Shown here one piece after another: positions 57,466 through 64,000 of a DNA stretch of 64,000 nt. The position numbers and the translations under genes are program-made. Each line of letters begins with the position of its first letter. Within the stretch, counting starts at the first letter, position 1. This stretch comes from JALYYC01 sp963795805. Lineage in GTDB: Bacteria > Chloroflexota > Dormibacteria > CF-121. The notes beneath the pieces were generated by a model. That model was not told where the DNA came from. It did no database searches and worked only from the letters and a program-made list of their open reading frames with translations. The DNA lies in assembly GCA_963795805.1 (NCBI GenBank), contig CAWCIV010000002.1, forward strand, positions 186,001 to 250,000. The letters are read 5' to 3'.

Positions 57466-59253
57466 TCAGCCAAGTTTACCAATCATCCGGTCGGCCACCA
57501 TCACCCCAAACAACAGCGCCAGGTAGGCAATCGAATAGTCGAAAAGCGGGCGCGACCATCGGCGGTCGCGGAGGGTGAGGACGGCGAGCGCGACGAAGGC
57601 GCTGCCGAGGAGGACGGCCCCGGCGAGGTAGATCAGGCCGAGCGCCCCGGTGACGGCGAGCATCAAGGTGACCGCGACCAGCAGCAGCGAGTACAGGAGG
57701 ATCTGCCACGTCGCCTCTGCCTCTCCCCTGACCACCGGCAACATCGGCACGCCAACCCGCGCATAGTCCTTCTGAATGCGGAGTGCCAGCGCCCAGAAGT
57801 GCGGGGGCGTCCACAGGAAGATGATCGCGAACAGGTAGAGCGCCGTCAGGTCGATCGAATGGGTCACGGCGGCCCAGCCGACCAGTGGCGGCACCGCCCC
57901 GGCGGCGCCACCGATCACGATGTTCTGCGCGGTCGACCGCTTCAGCCAGAGCGTGTAGACAAAGACGTAGAAAAGGAGGCCGCTGACCGCCAGGGTGGCC
58001 GCCAGCACGTTCACCCCAAAGGCGAGGGTAAGGAACGCCACCAGGCCGAGCGTGATGCCAAAGGTCAGCGCGTGCGCCGGAGCGATCCGCCCGTCAGGGA
58101 TTGGACGCCGCCGGGTCCGGTACATCTCGGCGTCGATATCCCGGTCGATCCAGCAGTTGATGGCCCCCGCGCCTGCGGCCGCCAGCGCGCCGCCGAGCAG
58201 CGTCAGCACGACGAGCCCGGTCGACGGCCAGCCCCGGCTCGCGATCATCATGCCGCCCAGGGCGGTGATCAACAGCAGGACGATGATGCGCGGTTTCGCC
58301 AGGCTGACGTAGTCGAGCACGACGTCGCGGGCTGGGCGGCGCGGCGCCTCGTTCCTGGCCGGGTGAGGGTCGATCCGCGCCTCGATCGGGAGGCGACCGG
58401 CAAGCACGGCCAGCACGACTGTGCCCGCCCAGACGGCGGTGGCGAGCGCGAGATGCAGGCCGCGAAGGGCAGCCGGGAGGTGGAGCAGGACGACCGCCGC
58501 GCCAACCGCCAGCTGCAGGGCCAGCGCGGTCAGCGTCAGCGCGACCGTGGTCCGAACCGCGGGGTTTCGCCGGTGCCGCCGGAGCACGGCGACCAGCGCC
58601 AGGATGATGACGGCGCCGATGACGGCCGCCAGTCCACGATGCAACAGCTGGACGGCGGGCAGCCGATCGAAGGCGAAACTGAAGCCACCGCCGCACAAAG
58701 GCCAGGCGCCGCAGGCGCCGCTCGCCCCGGTGCCGACCACCAGCGAGCCACTCAGGATCAGCACGAAGGTCCCGGCCGCCGCGGTGCGCGCCCACAGGCC
58801 CGCGAGCCGGTCGGATGAGGCGGCGATCGGCCCGACCATCGCGCCCGTTGCCGTGACGCAGAGCGCGCCAAGCAACGCCATGGCGGTGGCCAGGTGCGCC
58901 AGAACGATGATCGGCGGCAGCTCGAGCCGGACCGTGATGGCGCCAAGCAGCACCTGGACCACCAACAGGAGAAAGGCGAGCGACGCGGCGCCGATGATGT
59001 CACGCCGCCGTCGCCACGCCAGCCACGCCACAATTGCGGTCAGGACGACCAGGGTGCTGGCGAGCGACGCGGTCGTCCGGTGCGAGTACTCGATGATCGC
59101 GTGCAACTCGAGCGGGGGGTAGGGACGCCCGTGGCAGAGCGGCCAGTCGGGGCACCCCAGCCCGGAGCCCGAGACGCGGACGACGCCACCGAGGACGACG
59201 AGCGCATAGGTCACCGCGGCGGCGGCGATGGCGAGCGCGCGAAACCCTTTCAC
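57466..59253 (-). CDS. Fused haem A synthase (CtaA/COX15) and haem O synthase (CtaB/COX10)
   Basis: 595 residues in two halves. Residues ~1-295: CtaA-like with about eight helices, CPDWPLCHG near the start, IEYSHRTTASL and LLHRGLAAVIGA (haem-ligand His). Residues ~310-595: CtaB prenyltransferase, with NCWIDRDIDAEMYRTRRRP (substrate Asp motif), QNIVIGGAAGAVPPLVGW and DYARVGVPMLPVV. CtaB farnesylates haem B to haem O, which CtaA oxidises to haem A, so consecutive enzymes are on one chain. Implies the oxidase here uses haem A or related haem. Confidence 0.92.
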   Translation of the reverse strand: MKGFRALAIAAAAVTYALVVLGGVVRVSGSGLGCPDWPLCHGRPYPPLELHAIIEYSHRTTASLASTLVVLTAIVAWLAWRRRRDIIGAASLAFLLLVVQVLLGAITVRLELPPIIVLAHLATAMALLGALCVTATGAMVGPIAASSDRLAGLWARTAAAGTFVLILSGSLVVGTGASGACGAWPLCGGGFSFAFDRLPAVQLLHRGLAAVIGAVIILALVAVLRRHRRNPAVRTTVALTLTALALQLAVGAAVVLLHLPAALRGLHLALATAVWAGTVVLAVLAGRLPIEARIDPHPARNEAPRRPARDVVLDYVSLAKPRIIVLLLITALGGMMIASRGWPSTGLVVLTLLGGALAAAGAGAINCWIDRDIDAEMYRTRRRPIPDGRIAPAHALTFGITLGLVAFLTLAFGVNVLAATLAVSGLLFYVFVYTLWLKRSTAQNIVIGGAAGAVPPLVGWAAVTHSIDLTALYLFAIIFLWTPPHFWALALRIQKDYARVGVPMLPVVRGEAEATWQILLYSLLLVAVTLMLAVTGALGLIYLAGAVLLGSAFVALAVLTLRDRRWSRPLFDYSIAYLALLFGVMVADRMIGKLG

Positions 59254-59263
59254 CGAGTCGAGA

Positions 59264-60901
59264 TCAGGCGTGCTCGGCGGCCGCGGTCACGCCGCGGCGC
59301 ACATCCCGGAGCGGCCTGGCGCTGCGAACGGGTGGCACGGTGTCGAAGTTGTACGCCGGCGGCGGTGAGGCCGTCGCCCATTCCAGCGTGTTGCCCTCCC
59401 AGGGATCGGCCGGAGCGCGGCGCCCGGCCCGGACGCTGATCGCGAAATTGATCAGGAAGATCAGGATCGCGCTGGCGATCATGAAGGCGCCGATGGTGGA
59501 AACCAGGTTCCATGTCGCCCAGTCGGTCCGATTGCTCTGCCAGATCGCAATGCGCCGCGGCATCCCCTGGAGCCCGAGGAAGTGCTGCGGCATGAACGTC
59601 ACGTTGAAGCCGACCAACTGCACCCAGAACTGGATCTTCCCCAGCCTTTCGTTGAGATATCGGCCGGTGAGTTTGGGAAACCAGTAGTAGAAGGCGGCGA
59701 AGACGCCGAATACGCTGCCACCGAAGAGCACGTAATGGATGTGGGAGACCACCCAGTAGGTGGCGTGGACCTGGTAGTCCACGGCCAGGGACGCCATGAA
59801 GACGCCGTCGACGCCGCCCATCAGGAACATCAAAACGAAGCCGACGGAAAACAGCATGGCCGTGGTGTATTTGATCGATCCTCCCCAGAGTGTCGCAAGC
59901 CAGTTGAGCACCTTGACCCCCGAGGGCACGCCGATCATCGCGGTCGTCCCCATAAAGAATTCCTGGAGGGCGAGCGGCATGCCGGTCGTGAACATATGGT
60001 GGGCGAAGACCATGAACCCGAGCACGCCGATGGCGGCCATCGAGAAGGCCATCGCGCGGTAGCCGAAGATCGGTTTTCGACTGAACACCGGGATGATCTC
60101 GGAGACGATCCCGAATGCCGGGAGGATCATGATATAGACGGCCGGGTGCGAGTAGAACCAGAAGATGAACTGGTACAGCAACGGGTCGGAGCCGTGGTTG
60201 AAGAAGTGGGTGCCGAGCTGCCGGTCCATCAGCACCATCGCGAGCACCCCGGCGAGGAAGGGGCTCGCCAGCAGGGTCAGGGCGGCGGTGACCTCGACCG
60301 ACCAGACGAAGAGCGGCAACCGGAACCAGGTCATCCCGGGGGCGCGCATGTTGTGGATCGTCACGAGGAAGTTGACCGCGCCCATGATCGATGAGATGCC
60401 GAGGATATGAAGGCCAAGGATCCACAGGTCCTGGCCGAGGCCGATCGCATAGGCCTTCTCCGTCAGTGGGACGTAGCCGGTCCAGCCGGCGGCGGCCGCC
60501 CCGGTCTGCGTCAGCAGTCCGCTGTACATGACGAGGCCGCCGAGCGGGATCATCCAGAAGGAGAAGGCGTTGATGCGTGGGAAGGCCATGTCGCGGGCGC
60601 CGATCTGGAGCGGCACGAAATAGTTGGCGAATCCCGAGAAGACCGGGATGATCCACAGGAAGATCATGGTCGTCCCGTGCAGCGTCATGATCTGGTTGTA
60701 AAGCGTGGCTGTCAGGAAATGGTTGTTGCCGACGGCCAGCTGGGTCCGCATCAGGAGCGCCATGACCCCGCCAACCAGGAAGAAGAAAAAGGTCGTGTAG
60801 AGGTACATGATGCCGATCTTCTTGTGGTCGACGGTCGTCAGCCATTCGATGACGCCGCTTCGCCGGGCCACGGTCTGGCGAGGTAACGCGATGCTTGCCA
60901 T
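59264..60901 (-). CDS. ctaD: Cytochrome c oxidase subunit I (A2-type haem-copper oxidase)
   Basis: 545 residues, 12 helices, catalytic subunit. Haem ligand His75 (TLHGTTMIF), CuB ligand His252 in WFYSHPAVY with the cross-link Tyr256, the CuB His pair in FAHHMFTTGM, and HIHYVLFGG near helix X. The D-channel Glu of A1 enzymes is replaced by Ala and a YS pair precedes HPxVY, the mark of A2-type oxidases. K-channel Lys is present (PSGVKVLNW). It reduces O2 and pumps protons. No subunit III gene is visible in this window. Confidence 0.95.
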   Translation of the reverse strand: MASIALPRQTVARRSGVIEWLTTVDHKKIGIMYLYTTFFFFLVGGVMALLMRTQLAVGNNHFLTATLYNQIMTLHGTTMIFLWIIPVFSGFANYFVPLQIGARDMAFPRINAFSFWMIPLGGLVMYSGLLTQTGAAAAGWTGYVPLTEKAYAIGLGQDLWILGLHILGISSIMGAVNFLVTIHNMRAPGMTWFRLPLFVWSVEVTAALTLLASPFLAGVLAMVLMDRQLGTHFFNHGSDPLLYQFIFWFYSHPAVYIMILPAFGIVSEIIPVFSRKPIFGYRAMAFSMAAIGVLGFMVFAHHMFTTGMPLALQEFFMGTTAMIGVPSGVKVLNWLATLWGGSIKYTTAMLFSVGFVLMFLMGGVDGVFMASLAVDYQVHATYWVVSHIHYVLFGGSVFGVFAAFYYWFPKLTGRYLNERLGKIQFWVQLVGFNVTFMPQHFLGLQGMPRRIAIWQSNRTDWATWNLVSTIGAFMIASAILIFLINFAISVRAGRRAPADPWEGNTLEWATASPPPAYNFDTVPPVRSARPLRDVRRGVTAAAEHA

Positions 60902-60926
60902 CAGGAACTCCTTGCGCTGGTACTCG

Positions 60927-61910
60927 TCATGGCGTGACGGTGATCGTGCCGCTCATGTTGAAGGCGGTGTGGAAGGTGCAGACATAGTGATACGTGCCCG
61001 GCTGACCGAACTTGAGCTCGAACTTGTCCCCCCCATTCATGGTGTCCGAGCTGGGGACCTGCCCATTGTCGAACGTGACGTTGTGCGCGGCAGATCCCGA
61101 ATTCACCCACTGGACGACATCGCCAACCTTGACGGTTGACGAGGTCGGCACGAACTTGAAATCGTCCGTCTCGCCGACCGTCTTGATGGCGGTCGCGCCG
61201 GTGACCTTGGTCGCGGTCGCGGGTCCACCGCCCGGGGGCGGCGCGCCCCCACCGCTCGCCTGCTGCTGACGCTGCGCGTACCAGGTCTGATAGGCGGCCG
61301 GTGTCATCGCCTGGACCTTCACCTGCATCGCATAGTGGCCGACGCCGCACAGCTCGTTGCATTCACCGTAGTACAAGCCGGGTCGATCGGCCTGAAGCCA
61401 GCCGTGGTTTGTTTGACCCGGGATCGCGTAGATCTGCCCACCGAGACGGGGCGCCCAGAAGGAGTGGAGCACGTCCCGGCTGGTGACCTGTAGCTGGATC
61501 GGCTCGCCGGTTGGGATGACGAGCGTGTCGGACTTCACGCGGCTGTCCGGGTAGGTGTACTGCCAGGCAAACTGGACGCCAACCACCTTGACCGTCATCG
61601 CCGGCGTGGGTCCGTTGCGCAGGTAGTCCATCCGCAGGGTGGTCCGAATGAAAAGGAAGGACACGATCACGACCGGGATCAGGGTCCAAACGATTTCCAG
61701 CCTGGTGTTGCCGTGGACCTGCCGGGGCTCGACCTCGTCGCGCCGCCGAAACCGGAGCGCCGCGTAGATGAGGAGACCGCCGACGATGACCAGCACCGCC
61801 ATCGCAATCCAGAAAATGCCGGTGTAGATACCGATGATCTCGCAGGCGTTGGGGCCAGCGCAATTGAGCGGGCTGACGTCGACCGCGGGCATCATCGGTG
61901 AAAGAGCCAC
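60927..61910 (-). CDS. ctaC: Cytochrome c oxidase subunit II with an extra C-terminal cupredoxin domain
   Basis: 327 residues. Two membrane helices (~25-52, ~75-93), then the CuA domain with His149 (LHSFWAP), Cys184, Cys188, His192 and Met195 (GECNELCGVGHYAM), a Pro/Gly-rich linker (~218-232) and a second cupredoxin domain with a type 1 copper set: His276, Cys311, His314, Met319. caa3 oxidases usually carry a cytochrome c here; a fused blue-copper domain instead suggests a copper-protein electron donor route. No obvious cleavable signal. Confidence 0.93.
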   Translation of the reverse strand: MALSPMMPAVDVSPLNCAGPNACEIIGIYTGIFWIAMAVLVIVGGLLIYAALRFRRRDEVEPRQVHGNTRLEIVWTLIPVVIVSFLFIRTTLRMDYLRNGPTPAMTVKVVGVQFAWQYTYPDSRVKSDTLVIPTGEPIQLQVTSRDVLHSFWAPRLGGQIYAIPGQTNHGWLQADRPGLYYGECNELCGVGHYAMQVKVQAMTPAAYQTWYAQRQQQASGGGAPPPGGGPATATKVTGATAIKTVGETDDFKFVPTSSTVKVGDVVQWVNSGSAAHNVTFDNGQVPSSDTMNGGDKFELKFGQPGTYHYVCTFHTAFNMSGTITVTP

Positions 61911-62287
61911 CAGCGACCACCCGGCGGCCGGGTGCCGTTGATTTCCTGGGCCGTGGCCCGAGCGTCATGCATCGCGTCGTACCACAGGGTGAGCATGAGG
62001 AGGAAGGTGGTGATGAACACCATGAGCGACAGCATCTTAACCAGCAGCGAGAGCACCACCATCGTGCTGCCGCGTGGTTTCCACCAGACGATCAGCTGGT
62101 CCGTGGCGCCGGGGATGCTGAGCGTGAGATACAGGAGGCCCACCACGCCGACCAGGAAGAACGCCGCCTTCTTGAATTGCCGGTTGTACACCTGGCCGAG
62201 GCCTGGAATGATTGAAAGCCAGGTCGCCAGTCTGACGCTGGCGCGTCGGCTTCGAATCAGGACCGGGGCCGGATGCGGCTGGACCAC
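61892..62287 (-). CDS. Membrane protein with PGLGQ motif
   Basis: 131 residues with two or three helices. The motif WLSIIPGLGQVYNRQFKKA, near the start, matches a family of small membrane proteins with PGLGQxYN, function unknown, also found at the start of some sugar permeases. The end overlaps ctaC by 19 bp, so it is part of the same operon. Confidence 0.6.
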   Translation of the reverse strand: MVQPHPAPVLIRSRRASVRLATWLSIIPGLGQVYNRQFKKAAFFLVGVVGLLYLTLSIPGATDQLIVWWKPRGSTMVVLSLLVKMLSLMVFITTFLLMLTLWYDAMHDARATAQEINGTRPPGGRWWLFHR

Positions 62288-62293
62288 GCCGGG

Positions 62294-62425
62294 CTAACGC
62301 TGGAACATCCGATAACAGTAATAGGCAACGATCAGCAGGCTGGCAATTGCCCAGACGAGCACGAAGAAGAAATCGCCAACGCCGGGATCGCGGGTCAGGT
62401 TCAGCAGGTAAACCACGCCTAACAC
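62294..62425 (-). CDS. Small single-pass membrane protein (43 residues)
   Basis: GTG 62425 directly after the TGA of the preceding small gene. One membrane helix (FFFVLVWAIASLLIVAYYCY) after a short outer segment (NLTRDPGVGD). Likely a small subunit of the respiratory complex. Both this and its neighbour are exactly 43 codons, but their sequences are not alike. Confidence 0.5.
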   Translation of the reverse strand: MLGVVYLLNLTRDPGVGDFFFVLVWAIASLLIVAYYCYRMFQR

Positions 62426-62557
62426 TCAGCCACCCGCCTTGTGGGCCTTGGTGACATCGAGGAGATTCTCCGCGATGATCACGAGGGCCGTGAAGCCGAC
62501 CAGGATAACGAAGGCGATCGCCGTGCCGATCAGGTCCTTGAGCTGCTGCCTTCTCAT
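62426..62557 (-). CDS. Small single-pass membrane protein (43 residues)
   Basis: ATG at 62557 overlaps the triheme cytochrome stop (ATGA). Basic start (RRQQLKDLIG), one helix (TAIAFVILVGFTALVIIA), then ENLLDVTKAHKAGG. Probable small subunit of the cytochrome b/c complex encoded by the preceding genes. Confidence 0.55.
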   Translation of the reverse strand: MRRQQLKDLIGTAIAFVILVGFTALVIIAENLLDVTKAHKAGG

Positions 62558-63546
62558 GGGAGACTCGCGTACTGCTGCCACATCCGGATCCAGTGCACCA
62601 GCAGGTCGATGTTCTGACTGACGGGCTGCGGGAGCAGCTTCTGCACGCCCCACGCCGGCATAATCGTTCCCTTGTGCTCCTCACCCTGGTTGCCGAAGTA
62701 GATGCAGCGGTGATAGTAATCGTCGTTGAAGAAGCCAAGGCGGTCCTTGTCGTTCAGAGGCGGCCCCTTCCCACCTTCCCCGGTCGCGCCATGACACTGC
62801 GCGCAGCTGTTCTCGTACAGGGCCGGAGCGGTGTCATAGACGCCGAACGGGTTGGACACCAGGTTGGTGTGCGCCCCAGCCTGGGTGGTCGCCTGCCGAT
62901 TGCCGTTGTGGCAGACGATGCAGCCGGTCTCATCGATGCCCAGGCCCTTGTAAGCGCTGGGGATGAAGCCGGTCAGTTGGGCGACGACGGGTTTGCTGGT
63001 CTGGGGATCGGTCACGACCTTGCCGTTGGCGTCAAGGACGTAGTACGGCTGGGCCTTTGGATTCAAGCAGGTTGCGGCCGCCGCGGCCCCTGCCGTGGAG
63101 GCGGCGGGGGTGGCCGAGGCACTGACGGATGGCGAAGCCTTCGGCGACGCACTCGCCCCGGCCTTCGGGGAGACGCTGGGCGAGGCGCTCGGCGTGGGCG
63201 TCGCCGCGGCGGCCGGGCGGCAGACCAACGTGTCCTGGCCGTACTTGGCGAAGACGGCATCGTTGATCACCGATGGATGATTGGGGCCGAGCCGCTTGGC
63301 GGCCTCCTGCGGTCCGAGCTTGGCGATGTCCGGAACGTGGCAGGTGATACAGCGCTCGACGACGAACTGGTTGTTGACCTGGACCTTGGGAAAGATCTGC
63401 TGGACCTGGATCGGAAAGTCGGCGCCGTATTGCTGCGCGTATTTCTGCTGGATCGGCACCCAGGGCCGGCTGAAGTCCTGGTAAAAGGCGAACGCCAGCA
63501 GGGCGAGGAACAAGCCGCTGACCACCAGGAACGCGCGCCCTAGCAC
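62554..63546 (-). CDS. Membrane-anchored triheme cytochrome c
   Basis: 330 residues: N-terminal membrane helix (FLVVSGLFLALLAFAF), then three CxxCH haem sites at 66-70 (CITCH), 209-213 (CIVCH) and 248-252 (CAQCH). An Ala/Ser/Pro-rich linker (~112-158) sits between Cys109 and Cys160, looking like an insertion. The last domain (CAQCHGATGEGGKGPPLND ... IMPAWG) is a class I cytochrome c. It lies between the cytochrome b fragment and the oxidase genes, so it likely passes electrons from a quinol-oxidising complex to CuA or the cupredoxins. Confidence 0.88.
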   Translation of the reverse strand: MLGRAFLVVSGLFLALLAFAFYQDFSRPWVPIQQKYAQQYGADFPIQVQQIFPKVQVNNQFVVERCITCHVPDIAKLGPQEAAKRLGPNHPSVINDAVFAKYGQDTLVCRPAAAATPTPSASPSVSPKAGASASPKASPSVSASATPAASTAGAAAAATCLNPKAQPYYVLDANGKVVTDPQTSKPVVAQLTGFIPSAYKGLGIDETGCIVCHNGNRQATTQAGAHTNLVSNPFGVYDTAPALYENSCAQCHGATGEGGKGPPLNDKDRLGFFNDDYYHRCIYFGNQGEEHKGTIMPAWGVQKLLPQPVSQNIDLLVHWIRMWQQYASLP

Positions 63547-63977
63547 GCCGCCCCCGGCTCACACTGGGGATTGCCCAGCACCCATCCCCAGTCCCAGACG
63601 AACTCGTGGCCGCGGAAGAAGGTGCCGATGACGACCAGCGCGACCACGATCGTGATGTAGAGGGCAAAGAGGATGATCGCCACCTTCCGCTCGGCGGGAC
63701 GCCGGCTCGGATTGCGGTCGAGGAAGGGTACGAGGATCATCAGCACGATCACGAAGGTGGGGAACGCGACGCCCGCCATCAGCGGCGGAAACCGCGAGAG
63801 CAGTTCCTGGAGCCCGAGGAAGTACCACGGGGCCTTGGAGGGGTTTGGCGTCATGCCCGGATTCGCCTTGCCCAGCAGCGGCGCCTGGAGGACGATCGAG
63901 ACGACCAGGAGGAAGACCGTCATCGCCACGGCGGCGATGAATTCCTTGAAGACGAACTCGGGGAATGAGACGATCAT
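63540..63977 (-). CDS. Cytochrome b C-terminal domain / PetD-like subunit
   Basis: 145 residues with three membrane helices and the quinol-site segment NPGMTPNPSKAPWYFLGLQE, the counterpart of P(E/D)WY in cytochrome b/PetD (Glu is replaced; A-PWY here). It fits subunit IV of a split cytochrome b6f-like complex. ATG at 63977 is plausible, but the same frame continues to the window edge (DDSDDE), so the gene may start further left on its strand. Ends inside the start of the triheme cytochrome gene. Confidence 0.78.
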   Translation of the reverse strand: MIVSFPEFVFKEFIAAVAMTVFLLVVSIVLQAPLLGKANPGMTPNPSKAPWYFLGLQELLSRFPPLMAGVAFPTFVIVLMILVPFLDRNPSRRPAERKVAIILFALYITIVVALVVIGTFFRGHEFVWDWGWVLGNPQCEPGAAC

Positions 63978-64000
63978 CTCGTCGTCGCTGTCGTCCCGGA

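Noticed and set aside
57799..58818. Long charged open frame antisense to the CtaA-CtaB gene
   Set aside because: Arg/Gln/Asp-rich repeats typical of antisense to hydrophobic GC-rich genes; no homology.

Overview
The window is high-GC bacterial chromosome. The mix of genes suggests a Chloroflexota or Dormibacterota-like Terrabacteria lineage. The pointers are HemQ, a BldD-type regulator, a CtaA-CtaB fusion, an A2-type haem-copper oxidase beside a triheme cytochrome c and a PetD-like cytochrome b fragment, a Ski2-like helicase, and many starts with a TANNNT box 6-8 nt upstream (leaderless style). No rRNA or marker phylogeny is available, so this assignment is inference.

Layout. 1-2.5 kb: tig-clpP-clpX on the minus strand. 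2.7-5 kb: tRNA-Leu(TAG), psuG with a tiny coupled gene, galT, tRNA-Arg(ACG). 5-11.3 kb: a tightly coupled minus-strand operon (class III aminotransferase, aldehyde dehydrogenase, alpha/beta hydrolase, agmatinase-type ureohydrolase, FAD oxidoreductase, thpR) that looks like amine/amino acid catabolism. 11.4-18.2 kb: CvpA-like and 7-TM membrane proteins, parA with a small partner, an ABC exporter, hemE-hemQ, an MBL-fold protein. 18.2-28.9 kb: acyl-CoA ligase, HEAT protein plus Ski2-like helicase, a UDG-superfamily protein, TPR membrane protein, TMEM175 channel, AlkZ-like glycosylase, hydrolase-cyclase. 29-36 kb: a DHFR-like pseudogene, a frameshifted NmrA gene, an ECF sigma/anti-sigma pair, an HD-GYP protein and a bactofilin-like surface protein.

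36.8-47.4 kb is an accessory region and the most striking part. The CCA-bearing 3' end of tRNA-Arg(CCG) (TGGTGTCCCC on the plus strand) recurs four more times. It divides the region into four units, most carrying one or a few cargo genes, several from one paralogous lipoprotein family. Shared arms flank the cores, three cores have GCGGACG heptamers phased at 11 bp, and recombinase C-terminal remnants abut two cores. At least three secreted-protein genes in or near this region have the same ECF-type promoter (GGAAC-N16/17-CGTC).

47.5-56.6 kb: an XRE-TPR regulator, a candidate structured RNA, a BldD-like regulator, xseB/xseA, an HD hydrolase, thiolase and birA. 56.6-64 kb: a respiratory cluster (cupredoxin, cox4-like protein, CtaA-CtaB fusion, CtaD, CtaC with an extra cupredoxin domain, small membrane proteins, triheme cytochrome c, cytochrome b C-terminal domain).

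At least seven otherwise conserved genes carry single-base frameshifts, including xseA and xseB. This points to residual assembly indels or real gene decay, and only reads can decide which.
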